In this document: positions 10,346-21,426 of the stretch, piece by piece
How positions within the stretch are numbered: position 1 is the stretch's first letter
Layout: each line of letters begins with the position of its first letter
Assembly: GCF_053574225.1 (NCBI RefSeq)
Contig: NC_135622.1
Span: forward strand, 40,403,552 to 40,467,551
Reading direction: 5' to 3'
Length of the DNA: 64,000 nucleotides
Source: Canis aureus
Lineage: Eukaryota > Chordata > Mammalia > Carnivora > Canidae
Notes under the pieces: generated by a model
What the model saw: only the letters and a program-made list of their open reading frames with translations
What the model was told of the DNA's origin: nothing
The model's database searches: none
Program-made: the position numbers and the translations under genes

Positions 10346-10917
10346 CTAACCTCCCTCCCAGGGATGAATCATCTGCAACTTTGGAAAGGACACAGCCATG
10401 AGGATGGTGAGGAGGGTCCTCCTCCCAGGTTTCTTTACAGGTAACTCTGGGGGACCTTTGTGATTCTGGCCCCAGGATACAAACCTGCCACTGGATTACA
10501 ACAGGGATAACAAGACTCCCCCCAGAGCTCAATAGCAGGCAAATCAGGGGGAAAAAAAAATAGAACAACCCAGGACACTCAGCAAAATCAGTTCCTGCTT
10601 TCTGCTGCTTTTATTAGATCACAGGTATCATGTGTCTGAATTTGCTGTAGATTTATCTAACCTGGAGGCACCAACAGAATTTTGCAACCAGCACAATTGG
10701 TTTGGGAGCCCTGTACTTCCCCCTCCTTTCCTTCCTTGTGTAACTCTCCATGGCCACTGACATGAGTAGGTTTATTGTTCTCTTTGGTCTGATAGGTAAC
10801 CTCCCCCTGACCTTGAACCTAGGACAACAATGAGCTCATCCATGCTAGAATGTTGTTCGGGTCAGTTGTAATACCCTTCCCAGGGACCGGTGGTATTTTT
10901 AGACATTCTTGAGAAGA

Positions 10918-11155
10918 GCTAGCACTCATGGACGTTTTAGCTTGTGCTAGGCACTTTCCATGACACTTTTTATATATTAACTCATTTAAATGCCGTCTCA
11001 ACCCTGTAAGCTAGGTATAATTATTATCCTCAGATACAGATGGGGGAACAGAGGCACAGAAAAGCTCAATAGCTCTCTGTAGTTGCCCTTGTTAGTGAGT
11101 GCAGAGCTGGGATTTGGTCACCAGTTCCAGAGTCCATACCCTTAGATATTACACT
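10918..11155 (-). repeat. MIR, antisense, nearly full length
   Basis: Clear reversed MIR: gtgctaggcactttccatgac, tatattaactcatttaaat, gctaggtataattattatcctc, agatgggggaacagaggcacag, cttgttagtgagtgcagagctg and ccagagtccataccctta. Confidence 0.85.
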
Positions 11156-11543
11156 TTATTGGTGAAACTTGATGTTGTCACAAGATATTGCATGGAGTGG
11201 CCTGATGACAATAGCAGGACAGCTCCATCTCAGGGGAGAGAGCAGGCCTGGGTCAGACCTATGACAGGAATGAGGCTGGAGCTGGAGAAACAGACCTCGT
11301 TGATTGGCCCAGAGGAAGTCCTGTCTAATGGCATCCAATCCAGGGCAAGAAGTAGCATCTCAGTCAAGCAGCCCACATCATGGAGCCTAAATAGAATGGA
11401 AAGGTGTCCCAGACCAACAGATAACCCAGGAGAAGAAACACTGGGCCATGCAGCCATCAGGGATAATAGCCAGCAGGCTACAGAACCCAGGTCAGACCCC
11501 AAGCTGAGGTGGGCTTGAGAGCAGGAGCTAAGAGTAAGTTAGG

Positions 11544-12770
11544 AATCTCTGCCTCACCTCATAGACAAAAATTAATTCAAAATGAATCAATGACATAAAT
11601 ACAAAGGCTAAAGCCATAAAACTCCTAGCAGAAAACATAGGTTAAATATTCATGACCTCAGTTTTGGTAATGACTTCTTGCATATGACACCAAAACCATA
11701 AGCAACACAAGAACAAAAAGTAAGATAACTGGGACTCCATCAGAATTCAAAGCTTTTATGCATCAAAGGCCACCATCAAGAAGATGAAGAGACAACCTAC
11801 AGGATGGTTGAAAATACTTGCAAATCATAGATCTAATAAGAGCCTGGGATCCAGAATATATAAAGAACTCTTACAACTCAACAACAGAAAGGCAAACAAT
11901 CCAATTTTAAAATAGAGAAAGGAATTACATCAACATTTCTCCAAAGAAGGCCTACAGATGGCTAGTGAGCACATGAAAAGATGCTCCCCATCACTAGTCA
12001 TCAGAAAACTACAAATCAAAACCACGAGGAGATAACCCTTCATACTCCCTGGGATGACTATGATCAAAAAAACAGAATAGAAGTTTGGACAAGGATGTGG
12101 GGAAATTGGAACGCTCATACCATACTGGTGAGAATATAAATGTTCAGCTTCTGCAGAAAACAGTTTGGTCGTTCCTCAAAAAGTTAAGCATAGAGTTTAT
12201 GGTAAGACCCAGGCATTCCACGCCTGGGTATATACCCCCAAAGAACTGCAAATAGTTACTCAAACAAATATACGTACATGCACATGCATATTCATGGCAG
12301 TCCCTATTTACCATAGCCAAGAGTGGGAATGATAGGAATGTTCAGCAATGGATGAATGGATAAACAAATTACGTTTTATGTGTACAAGGAGATGTTATTT
12401 CACGTGAGAAGGAGTATAGTGCCAATACACGCTACAATGTGGACGAAACTCAAAAACATCATGCGAAGTGAAAACAAAAAAGCCCGATGCAAAAGTTCTC
12501 ATATTGTGTGATTCCATTTATATGAAATATCCAGAATAGGTAAATCCATAGAGACAGCAGATTGGTGGTTGCCAGGCAATGTGGGGAGAAGAAAATGAAA
12601 AGTAACTGCTTAATGGATATGGAGTTTCCTTTTGGAGTGATGAAAATATTTTGGAACAAGATAGTAGTGGTTATACAACATTATGGATGTACTAAATGCT
12701 ACTGAATTGCTCACTTTAAAATGGTGAATTTTATATTATGTGAATTTCACTTCAATTAAAAAAAAAAAAA
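11544..12770 (+). mobile_element. Old L1 (L1MA/L1MB-like), 5'-truncated, sense
   Basis: About 1.23 kb of L1: the 3' part of ORF2 (for example gggactccatcagaattcaaag, aacagtttggtcgttcctcaaaaag, catagccaagagtgggaatg, gatgaatggataaacaa), a 3' UTR with gattggtggttgccaggc, and a final A14 tail. A diverged 13-bp target duplication is visible: agagtaagttagg at 11531-11543 and agaataagttagg at 12771-12783. All frames contain stops; nothing is functional. Confidence 0.9.
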
Positions 12771-12783
12771 AGAATAAGTTAGG

Positions 12784-13920
12784 CCCCTCCAATACTCTTG
12801 GCACCAGGCAGGGACCAAGACAGGTTCCCAGGTAGTTGAGCAAAGATATAAACAACAGGGCGAAGTCTTGGGCACCAAGCAGAGCCCCAGGATATTGGGT
12901 TGGGGCTCCTGAGCAGGTATAGCCCCTGGGTTGGGGGCAAAGCCAGCAGGAGAGATGGACTGAGCCCAGGGCGGGCAGGGAGGAACCTGGGATCCCTTTC
13001 CGGGTGGGAGGTTACCCCCAGCAAGGAGAGCAAAAGGGAGTAACCATGGGACACAGGGAGCTTCTACGATTTGGGGCATTTCTGGCCTCCCTTCCACAAG
13101 TTGCGTTAGCCTGGAGCTTCAGATGAATGCATTTGGCGGATAATGGATCCCAAACAGAGAAACAAGGGGGAGGAGTGGTGAAGGAGGGAATGTTCTGTTG
13201 TTGTTTGGCAAATGAACAAAACAGCTGGAGGTAAAGCTTTTGTTACAGGCTGCCATCTCTGATTCATGCGCCTTTATAATCCTGACTACGATTTGAGGGA
13301 GCCAGGAAGAGTGATTATTACCTCTCTGGCTGCACCCACCAGCATGGGGTTTATTAGAAGTAGACGGCCGTTTAGCAATGTCAGGGGCACGTCGTCGTTA
13401 TGAAGAACAGGCCCCTCCTGGGTGAGAGCCACCGCTCCTCCTTGGATGCCCAAGGCAGCGTGCTCAGGAGTGTGAGGCCAGACTGAACTCTGGCTGCTAG
13501 CAAGGACCTGGGGCCTAGGGGAGGGGGCGGTTGTTGAGCCTGAAACGTGGGGCAAAGCCTCCATGTCTGAGTGAAGCTTGGTTTTGAGGGTAGGGAGTGG
13601 GATCGCTCTAACTTCCCCTCGGGCCCTCAACTAGAAGTAGCAGGAAAGGCCAGGAATTTACGGAAAGGAACAATAGGCCTTTGACACCTCCACCCACACC
13701 CCACCCTGGGCTCCTCCCCTACTCCTTCCTATGCCTCTCCTTCTCCTGTACCCTCAGGCTGCCTTTTGCCCACTGAGCTCCCCAAAACTGTCAACTTCTC
13801 TACCTAGACTCTAAAGCCAAGCTGAAAGCTGCTGTTCCAGGAGTAGGGGGTGGTGAACTCAGGCCACCTCTTCCTGGGACTTCACTGCTCCCTCTATGGT
13901 GGGCCTTTCTCTCCGTCCCC
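12784..13920. other. Unique sequence, no gene recognised
   Basis: G/C-richer unique sequence. Bases 13190-13320 (ttggcaaatgaacaaaacagc through ctgattcatgcgcctttata) look unlike any repeat and could be constrained noncoding sequence. Long antisense frames here lack conserved protein features. Confidence 0.4.
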
Positions 13921-13929
13921 ACCTGCCGC

Positions 13930-14195
13930 CATCCTACCCTGCCTGGAAGGCCAACTTGCGTGACCTCCGTTTTGAAATCTGTCTTGGCTGCCCACCCAGA
14001 TGTGCTGTCCTTCCCTCTAAATAACCTAGAACCTGCTTGTGTCTCTCTGAAGGCTTGTCCTATTGCGTCTCGCCTGGTGGTTATTTCTGGACTTGTCTTG
14101 CTGCTCTTAGGTAAGGCTGTATGTCCACCTCTGAATCATCTCCTAGGGCCTAGCATACAAGAGATGGTATGTGATTGAATGAAGGAATACAGAGG
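13930..14195 (+). repeat. L2-like 3' region, sense (diverged)
   Basis: Ends with ctagggcctagcatacaagagatgg and gattgaatgaaggaat, resembling the L2 terminus (cacagtgcctggcacatagtagg ... gaatgaatga). The upstream part fits the usual L2 ccttccctctaaata-type pattern only loosely. Confidence 0.4.
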
Positions 14196-14440
14196 TGAAT
14201 GAATCCTTCCAACCTGATTATGTGGAAGAGTCTCCAAGACACTGCTGACCCATCCGGGAATCTCTGTGCCACCAGCTGTGTGTCATGGTGCAGAGAGCCC
14301 AGCTATAGCTTTTCACTGAGAAAGTGTGTGGGAAGGAAGAAGGGCAGAGGCTCCAGAGCCAGGCCCTCTAGCTCTCTGGGGAGTACCCTGGCCTTTTGCT
14401 ATCCCATCAAAGGGGCCTGCACTGGAAAGCAAAAATAAAG

Positions 14441-14528
14441 GGAGTCCCTTTATTTATTCTTTGTCATCTGAATCCCTTTTTAATTTATTATTTATCATCC
14501 GAGTCCCTTTTTTATTAAAACCAGACTG
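14441..14528. repeat. Degenerate minisatellite, about three 28-31-bp units
   Basis: Three imperfect tandem units each open with ga(g/a)tccctttt and include an AT-rich ttattattt-like middle and a catc(t/c) close. The units start near 14440, 14470 and 14500; a fourth partial unit starts with gagtcctag at 14528. Confidence 0.65.
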
Positions 14529-14529
14529 A

Positions 14530-15569
14530 GTCCTAGACATGCCAGGACTTCAGTTACATAAGCCACTGAGGAAGGGGAGAGAGGCTGGAGCAGGTGAGGA
14601 TGAGGGCAGGCAGCAGGAGTGCTGGGGACAGCAGCACAGTTCCTGTCACCTGCCGGGGTTGCAGGAGAAAGCCAGGTGGAGTTGGCAGTCCACAAGGCAA
14701 GGAAATGGCTTGCAGGATATTGGGCCCCCAGCCAGGTGAGCCAGGCCTTTTGATTGAGACTCAGCACAGGACATGAGGCAGGTGCTCCTCTTCCTCATAG
14801 CCTGAGCAACTCGAGCAGGCCAGGGAGGGGCGGGCGCCAACACGCCAGTCCAGGCAAAGGATTTGCCCTGAGCCCAGGCAGACACCTGGTAAGGGTGGGC
14901 AGGTTAACTCCTGACCCTGGGGAGCCAGTGGCTGATGCTGTGTGCCCTGCTGGGAGTTAGAACTGGTTCAGCTCCGACGGGGCCAGGCTTACGCTCTCCT
15001 GGGCTGCAGGTCTGGAGGGCTGGCAAAGGCAAGGATTGCCCCCCAGCACCCATTCCCATGACTTTTCTTCCCTTGAGCCCTCTTCTCCCACCTTGAATTC
15101 CAAGAAACAAAGCAGGAAGGGAGAGAATCGAACCAGCCAAGGAGGGGTGGGGGCAGGGGCAGGGAATGGTAGAAGTAACAGGGGCGGATGGAGGTTCTCA
15201 GTACATAAAACTTGTATACAATTTGGCGGGCTCATGTCTTAAAACATGACAAATGCACATAGGATATGGAGCCTTGCAAGCAATCATGCCAGAGAGTGAC
15301 CTAAGCCTAAACTCAATTCCCCACCCCTTGTTGCACTTGCACCCCCACCCCCACCCAGGAAGTCAACCTTTACCCAGTCTGGGGCAATTGTATAGATGGA
15401 GTGGGGGTGGCGTAGGGGCGGGGGTAGAACTAAATGTCCAGGAGAAGTAGAGGCAGCCGCTTCCCAGCTCATGTCTCTCCTCTCTGAGGAACCTGGCTGG
15501 GCTCCCCAGGCTGCCTCCCACCCAGCCTCCCCCCTCTTCCAATTAAAACATCTATTCTGTATTTCCTGC
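14530..15569. other. GC-rich unique sequence
   Basis: Fairly GC-rich with several (C)CACCC runs near 15340-15358 and G-rich runs near 15145 and 15405-15425. CpG density is low, so I do not call a CpG-island promoter. Several overlapping frames on both strands reach 90 codons but resemble composition artefacts. Confidence 0.4.
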
Positions 15570-15765
15570 ATGCAGCACCCTTAATATTAGGTCTGAAAAC
15601 AATTTGCAATCAGTTGTACTAATTAATCTAATTGAATTTAATTTCCCTTTCTTGGTGTTAGGGGTGAGCGAACTCCATATGCTGACTTATGTAAAGCAAT
15701 ATGCAAATTTGTATCTTGAGCCCAGAGCCCTGCAAATGTTTTTGATTACAAAAAAGGCTGTGCTG
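15570..15765. promoter_or_regulatory. Candidate conserved noncoding element with octamer site
   Basis: An AT-rich block abruptly replaces GC-rich flanks and matches no repeat. It carries homeodomain-type ATTA/TAAT sites (aattaatctaattgaattta, 15621-15640), an E-box CATATG at 15676-15681 and a perfect POU octamer ATGCAAAT at 15701-15708. Such density is typical of developmental enhancers, but function and conservation are inferred, not shown. Confidence 0.35.
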
Positions 15766-17230
15766 AGGCCCTAGAGAAATGAACCACTGCCATTTCTGGC
15801 CTGACACCCCTGTATTCCAGCTGCCTGGGCACACTATCCTCGTGCTATGCCACCTGTGGCTTGGTCACCCTTCTTCCTGCCCCACACCACACTGTTGGGT
15901 TCCTCCAAGGGGTTCTTGGAAACCCAGATACCATATTTTCACTTTAACTCTTCAGAATCTGGGTTTCTTTCCTTTATTCTGCCGCCACTCCTTCTCCCTC
16001 AGCCTCCCATTAAGCTCAAGGATGGATTCTAACTTTGGCTAGAAAGTCTGATGAGCCCCTGGTTGGTGAGACATTCAGTTGGGGAGGTGGTGGGTAGTGC
16101 TTTCCCAGCTGCCCCAGATCCCTCCAACAGAGGCCAGTTGTAGGGTTTGGATGGGGAAGCCCCCCATCCAAGTGCAGGGACACCAGGCATGTCGCCCTAG
16201 CTAGCCCTCAGCTCCCGTGGAGAGGGCCTAGTATCACCCATTGATGACAGTAGAGCAGAGGGTTGTGAGCCGGGATTAGCCGATTAGCCGATTAGTCAAG
16301 GCCATGTCCCGGGTCCCTTGCAGAGCCCTGCCCCCAAGAGCTCCCCCACAGAGAAGTGCTGAGGACAAACATGGGTACCAAGGCTGTCAATCACCAAAGA
16401 GCTTGTGTCCCCAGTGCTTTCACTCTGTTAAAACCCAATGTCTTGATTTGGGGTTGGCTTCAAAAAAACCCAGGATGGGGAGAGGGGGATGGTGCAGAGT
16501 AGAGAAGAAACTAGAGGAGCCCTGAGTTAAAAATTGTCGAAGCCATGTAATGGCTCATTGGGGTTTATTATACTTTTCTATTTCCATACATGTTTGAAAT
16601 TTTCAGTTCTAGCTCTGAAGCTTGTTCTAAGAGTTGCCTTTTTGCTTCCACTCGAGTGGAAGCATATAATGGGAATGAGAAGAACAGAGGAAGCTTTACT
16701 GTCAGCTCCTGCCACACCAATACCAGTAGGAACGGAGGCTCTATCCTCTCACCTCCCCAGACAGGGTAAGGGAGGGAGCTCCTGTCTGAGGTGGGGGTGG
16801 GGGTGGGGGTGGCATCGCTGTTGCAGCCACCTGCTGGTCTCCAGGCTCTATAGATCCATTAATTTGGTGGATCCTAGCAGCAGGTTTCAAACGGTAAAAC
16901 AGCAATGAAAGGGACCAGGCTGTGGAGGACAGGTTGGAAAAGTAGGAGGCTGGGGGGGGGGGCGGGGGAGGAAGATCCATTCTGGGGGTTTTACAAAGTT
17001 TTTGCAAGAGAAAAAAAAATGTGAGGTTTGAATAGAGCAGAGCTAATGGCTATGGAGAGGAAGAAGACAGATTAGAAATACTCTCAAGAGCAACCCATCG
17101 CCCATCTGGGAGAGATGAGCAGGCAGGAAGCATCCAAGATTGCTCCAGCATGCCTAAACTGGTGGTAAAATCATCACTTGAGACCAAAAACATCCAGGTT
17201 GGGGAGAAGATTAGGGAATGGAGAGGAAAA
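15766..17230. other. Unique sequence with short tandem and G-rich tracts
   Basis: No gene is recognised. Simple features: three tandem copies of ccgattag-like units at about 16270-16296; repeated gggggt units at 16790-16812 that satisfy a G-quadruplex pattern; and a G11 run near 16951-16961. Confidence 0.5.
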
Positions 17231-17234
17231 GCAA

Positions 17235-17281
<47 letters not shown>
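17235..17281. repeat. (TTG)n microsatellite
   Basis: About 15 perfect TTG units ending directly before ttctccatca and then the SINE at 17291. Read in reverse, this is (CAA)n. Its frames give polyasparagine or polycysteine peptides that are not genes. Confidence 0.97.
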
Positions 17282-17290
17282 TCTCCATCA

Positions 17291-17472
17291 GGGGCACCTG
17301 GGTGGCTCAGTGGTTGAACATCTGCCTTCAGCTCAGGATGTGATCCCGGGGGACTGGGATAGAGTCCTACATCGGGCTCCCTGCAGGGAGCCTGCTTCTC
17401 CCTCTTCCTATGTCTCTGCCTCTCTCTGTGTGTGTCTCTCATGAATAAATAAATAAAATCTTTTTTAAAAAA
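17291..17472 (+). mobile_element. SINEC (tRNA-Lys SINE), sense
   Basis: Canid SINE starting ggggcacctgggtggctcag (A-box region), with a B-box-like gggatagagtcctaca, the cctgcttctccctcttcc block, a CT-rich stretch and aataaataaataaaatctttttta before the A-tail. It is moderately diverged, more like SINEC2/SINEC1 than the youngest SINEC_Cf. No clear target duplication is seen. Confidence 0.93.
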
Positions 17473-18050
17473 TTAATTTGGGGCGCAATAAGAACCCAAG
17501 CTATCTAAGAGGTTGGGAATATGACCCTGGAGCCCCAGGATGAAGCAAGAGCAGGATGGAAAGGCCTGGAAGTCATAAGCAGATCAAGGACAGACCTGTG
17601 CATGAGGACAGTGAGCCAGCCAGTGAGAAGATCCCAGGGAATTCCAGTGTTCACGGGGCCAGAGGAGGGACTAGAGACAGCAGGCTAGGAGAGAAAATCA
17701 AAGAAGCACTTCAAAGTGGAAGAAAGAGAATTGGAGCTCTAATGGTGGAAGGCAGGAGAGGAGAGAATTCCAGAAAGGGAGTATAATGATGCCACATCCT
17801 GCAGAGAGGACTCATAAAATGAGGTCTGCACAAGATTTCACACAAAATTTGTGCACTGGATTTCCCACAAAGAGGTCACCATCGACTGTGGCAAGAGCGA
17901 GAGGAATTTGTGTGAATGCATATCCCTTGCACTCAATAGTTACATAATACTTTAAAAACCATTAGAAAAAAGTAAAAGCAATTTCCAAGCCTAGGTCTGT
18001 TGTGCATGAAATCCATATTATTTCTAAATCCAACCTTCCCTCCAGTCTAT
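17473..18050. other. Unique sequence, no gene recognised
   Basis: A-rich unique sequence between two SINEs. It has no recognised repeat and no plausible exon. Confidence 0.4.
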
Positions 18051-18064
18051 AAAATACACCTGAG

Positions 18065-18250
18065 GGGATCCCTGGGTGGTGCAGTGGTTTGGCGCCTGCC
18101 TTTGGCCCAGGGTGCGATCCTGGAGACCCGGGATCGAATCCCACGTCGGGCTCCCGGTGCATGGAGCCTGCTTCTCCCTCTGCCTGTGTCTCTGCCTCTC
18201 TCTCTCTCTCTGTGTGACTATCATGAATAAATAAATAAAATCTTTAAAAA
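18065..18250 (+). mobile_element. Young SINEC_Cf with perfect target duplication
   Basis: Starts gggatccctgggtggtgcag and carries the diagnostic cggtgcatggagcctgcttc of the youngest canid subfamily. B box near ggatcgaatcccacg, CT dinucleotide run, gtgtgactatcatgaataaa and A-tail. The perfect 14-bp target duplication aaaatacacctgag lies at 18051-18064 and 18251-18264. The 5' junction reads ctat/aaaata, matching the L1 endonuclease T/AAAA preference. Confidence 0.97.
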
Positions 18251-18481
18251 AAAATACACCTGAGACATTATTCAGAATTCTTCAGGAACACTGAAGACTT
18301 TTCCAGCTTAGCCTCTGATGGGAGGGAGAGTTTATTAGGAAGAATCAATCCAATTGAGAAGGTACAGAGTGGAAGACAAAGACTGATGAGTTAAGGACAA
18401 TTTAAAGGGACTCCAAGGAGCCTTCAACCCCTTCATCCTTGGTATAGGACTTCACTGCACCATTGCCAATTTTTGTTTTTC

Positions 18482-18673
18482 TTTTTTTAAAAAAAATATT
18501 TTTATGAATTTATTCATGAGAGACACAGAGAGAGAAAGAGGCAGAGACACAGGCAGAGGGAGAAGCAGGCTCCCTGAAGGGATCCTGATGTGGGACTTGA
18601 TCCCAAGATCCCGGCGGGATCACACCCTGAGCTGAAGGCAGACACTCGACCACTGAGCCACTCAGGTGTCCCC
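18482..18673 (-). mobile_element. SINEC, antisense
   Basis: Reverse-oriented SINE from the T-rich tail through gaatttattcatgagagacac, ggcagagggagaagcaggctc and gaccactgagccactcaggtg. Approximate target duplication: ccaatttttgttttt at 18466-18480 and ccaatttttgctttt at 18672-18686 (one mismatch). Confidence 0.93.
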
Positions 18674-18703
18674 AATTTTTGCTTTTCCTACACATCGTTC
18701 AAC

Positions 18704-18780
18704 ATTTCATTTAACCAAAATTTATTAAGGGTGCACTCTGTGCCAGGCACATACTACATGCTGAAGATTAAAAAAAAAAA
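18704..18780 (-). repeat. L2/MIR-like 3'-end fragment and A14
   Basis: The segment aaaatttattaagggtgcact followed by ctgtgccaggcacatac resembles the reversed L2/MIR terminus. An A14 run follows at 18770-18783. Confidence 0.45.
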
Positions 18781-18899
18781 AAAGTGGTTAAGACATATCC
18801 TAGCCATTAAGGAGCCAGCGTCCAGTGGGGAATTAGGAAGCCTGTGTGGGGATTTTATCACAGAGGCACAGAGGTGTGAGATGGCGTGGCTGAGTAGAC

Positions 18900-19600
18900 C
18901 AGACTGAGCTGAGCCCCAGTCCCCTGACCTAGCCAGGGCTCCCCCTCAGGACGTTACTGCCTCACCCAGCCTCTCAAATAGAGGCTTGTATTTCACATGG
19001 GCATCTTACCAGGAAATGTGCCAAGGCTTCAGAGGAAGCCAGGTATAGGCATCAAAATCCACGCCTGCTTCGGATGCTACCTTGCTGGGAGTAGAGTTTA
19101 CCAAAGGCCCTTTATCAAAATTTCTCACTCTTCTCTGCCCTTCCCCAGACTGTGTGGGTTCTCTTATCTTTTCCAAGTAGGAAGCAAAGCGTCCCCCTAA
19201 GGCAGCTGTGCCATATGTGGGACAAGGGGCGTTTCAGCCAGATCTGTGGGGCCACAGAGGGGCCCTCTGCTGCCAGGTGTCTGAGAGTCTGGATTTCTGC
19301 TCTGTTTTGAAGCCGTCCATGATTGCTGGTCTCTGGGGATGACTGTGGTCATCTGGCCCCTCTGCACTCAAGAGAGATCAGAGGGTGGAGAAGAGCCCCG
19401 TCTCTGCACATACGTCGTGACACACCGAAAAAAGCACCCGGGGTGGGAGAGGGAGATTGAAATTCTTGGCAGGAAAGGAAAAGCTGAGCCTTCTCCAACT
19501 TCCTACCTTTTGAGCCACATCTCAAAATTGAAAGAGGGTAAGGGGCCCAAGGGGCAGTGCTGCAACTGGTGTGGGGGGAGTGAGGTACTTACATCTGGCA
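18900..19600. other. Unique sequence, no gene recognised
   Basis: No repeat or exon is recognised. Frames of 67-92 codons on the plus strand show no conserved protein signature. Confidence 0.4.
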
Positions 19601-19605
19601 CAAAT

Positions 19606-19791
19606 TTTTTTTTCTAAGATTTATTTATTTATTCATGAGAGGCACACACAGAAAGAGACAGAGGCGGAGACACAGGCAGAGGGAGAAGCAGGCTCCATGC
19701 AAGGATCCCAGTGTGGGACTCCATTCCGGATTCCAGGATCACGCCCTGAGCCGAAAGCAGACCCCCAACCACTGACCCATCCAGGCAACCC
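19606..19791 (-). mobile_element. SINEC, antisense, diverged
   Basis: Poly(T), then gatttatttatttattcatgag, agaggcggagacacaggcag, agggagaagcaggctccatg and ccactgacccatccaggcaac. The many substitutions suggest an older SINEC2-type copy. A weak cacaaattt / cacaaaattt repeat flanks it. Confidence 0.9.
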
Positions 19792-20019
19792 AAACACAAA
19801 ATTTAAGGGTGTGCCAAGAATTCAGTAATCAAGATAAATCATATTTTAATCAACGTTAGAGAAATATCAAAATAGAAAAATTCACGATGAGGAAAAGATG
19901 AAAAATTTAAATAAAGACCCGATCTGTCGGATAGTGAGAATTGCCCCAAACTAGATGGGAAGCGCTGCAGGTGTTCACAGGACAAGCACTCTTTCTAGCC
20001 ATAAATCCCAGTTGAGTCT

Positions 20020-20530
20020 CCTTCTCCAGTTTAAACCTCCCATCCTGTTCCCAAATCCAGCAAGACAGCTCTTTACCACACACCTCTGCCTCTGCCATTG
20101 CCCCACACCCTCAAGCCTGGGCAACCTCTTTCTGTTCCCAGAGTACATGATCTCTTCCCTCCCTCAGGCCCTTTGCACCTGCTGTTTCCTCCATCTGGAG
20201 CTTCCACCAACTCTTTTTATGAAAGACTTATCATCATCCTTCAAGTGTCAGCCCAAATGCCCCTTCCTGGAATACGTCCCTACCCACAGGATTTAAAATA
20301 GGCCCCTCCCCCATGTATGGATAATCGCACCACCCTCTTTACTTCAATTGCACATTTCACGATCTCTAATGATCTTGTTTACTTGTTCACTATCTCTGTG
20401 GCTCAACTGGAAGCTCCCTAAAAGTGGGAACCTTACTGTTATCCCTGTGGTACCGCCAACCTGAACACGATGCCTGACACATAGCCAGTACTCCCCAAAT
20501 ATTTGTGATCTGAATGGTTGAGTGAAATTC
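20020..20530 (+). repeat. L2 3' region, sense
   Basis: Typical L2 string in order: ctcaggccctttgcacctgctg, ctccatctggagcttccacc, caagtgtcagcccaaatgcc, ccttcctggaatacgtccct, agctccctaaaagtggga, atgcctgacacatagccagt and a terminal aatggttgagtg. The open frames across it are an artefact of L2. Confidence 0.75.
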
Positions 20531-20699
20531 CAGTTCGGGTATTTCCTCCTCTGCTGAAGCTCCCAGGATATGTGTCCTCGCCATGGCCATCACAGAAGCC
20601 ACCACTTCATTCTCTGTGTCCACGGAACACTCCGTGGACATTTTTATTACGTCCAGCTGGAGGCACACACAGCAGCTCCCCAGTAAATGCTGATCTCTG

Positions 20700-20800
20700 G
20701 GAGGTCGGACACTGAGTCTTATGCACCACCATATCCTTGAGCCCAGCACAGTGCTCAGCACAGTACCTGACAAGAAACGCTCGAATAAGCGCGAGGAAAT
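20700..20800 (+). repeat. Second L2 terminus fragment
   Basis: caccaccatatccttgagccc followed by cagcacagtgctcagcacagtacctg and aaacgctcgaataagcg resemble an L2 end. It lies about 170 bases after the previous copy and may be a separate insertion. Confidence 0.5.
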
Positions 20801-20804
20801 GAAT

Positions 20805-21420
20805 CTATGTCAAACCAGGGTAACTAGGTTCACCACAGGTGTGTTCTGGAAAAAGTGAGGTATGAGTAAAATTTTATAAATTGAATAACATTTTAATGGC
20901 AGTAAGGGAGCTCACTGCCTACAGGAACCTGATGGAGGGTCTGACCAGAAAGAGAATCACCAACTCTTCGTTATCATTTCATTTTTAATTCTGGAATTTT
21001 TTGGAAGCTACATGAGGACTGTCCTGTGCCCATGTACATTTTCCAAAGCTTTCAGATATATCCTCAGCCCTACAGAGTTTATTGTCAGACCCTAATGAAC
21101 TTGGTTATTACCTCCATTTGTGTATTTGGGGGGATCCTTATGATGATCTGAGCTCCCTGTATTTTTTTCTTGCCTGTGAAAACACAAGCGTATGGGCATT
21201 CTTTTGTCCATGGAGAGGCCTGGTTTGGTCTCCACTCACCAGAAATAGCTGGCATCTTAGAATGAACCACACACCTATGGTTTCTGAACTGACTGGCTCA
21301 GTGCCAGGAGAACTGCGTCAGACTGCCACGTTTGCAGCACCCACAGTTCACTGTGGTCTTTATGTTACTTTTTGGACCCCTTGGGCCTTCTTCTCTTCAT
21401 TTCAGGGCTCTGACCTTCCC
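20805..21420. other. Unique sequence, no gene recognised
   Basis: No gene or repeat is recognised. A 126-codon plus-strand frame begins at 21082 but runs into the MaLR-like LTR and has no conserved features. Confidence 0.4.
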
Positions 21421-21426
21421 CTCTCT

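Noticed and set aside
14530..15569. GC-rich stretch as a possible CpG-island promoter
   Set aside because: GC is raised but CG dinucleotides are few, and no first exon can be seen.
16788..16970. G-rich tracts as a possible promoter
   Set aside because: They satisfy G-quadruplex patterns, but CpG is sparse and no exon or TATA context follows.
17050..17442. Minus-strand frame with a polyasparagine run and plus-strand frame with a polycysteine run
   Set aside because: Produced by the (TTG)n microsatellite joined to a SINEC element; no protein domain.
18065..18250. tRNA-like A and B boxes suggesting a tRNA gene
   Set aside because: They belong to the tRNA-Lys-derived head of a SINE. No cloverleaf with a proper anticodon arm and acceptor stem is preserved.
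20390..20773. 127-codon minus-strand frame
   Set aside because: Lies over L2 3'-end sequence and carries no recognisable domain.
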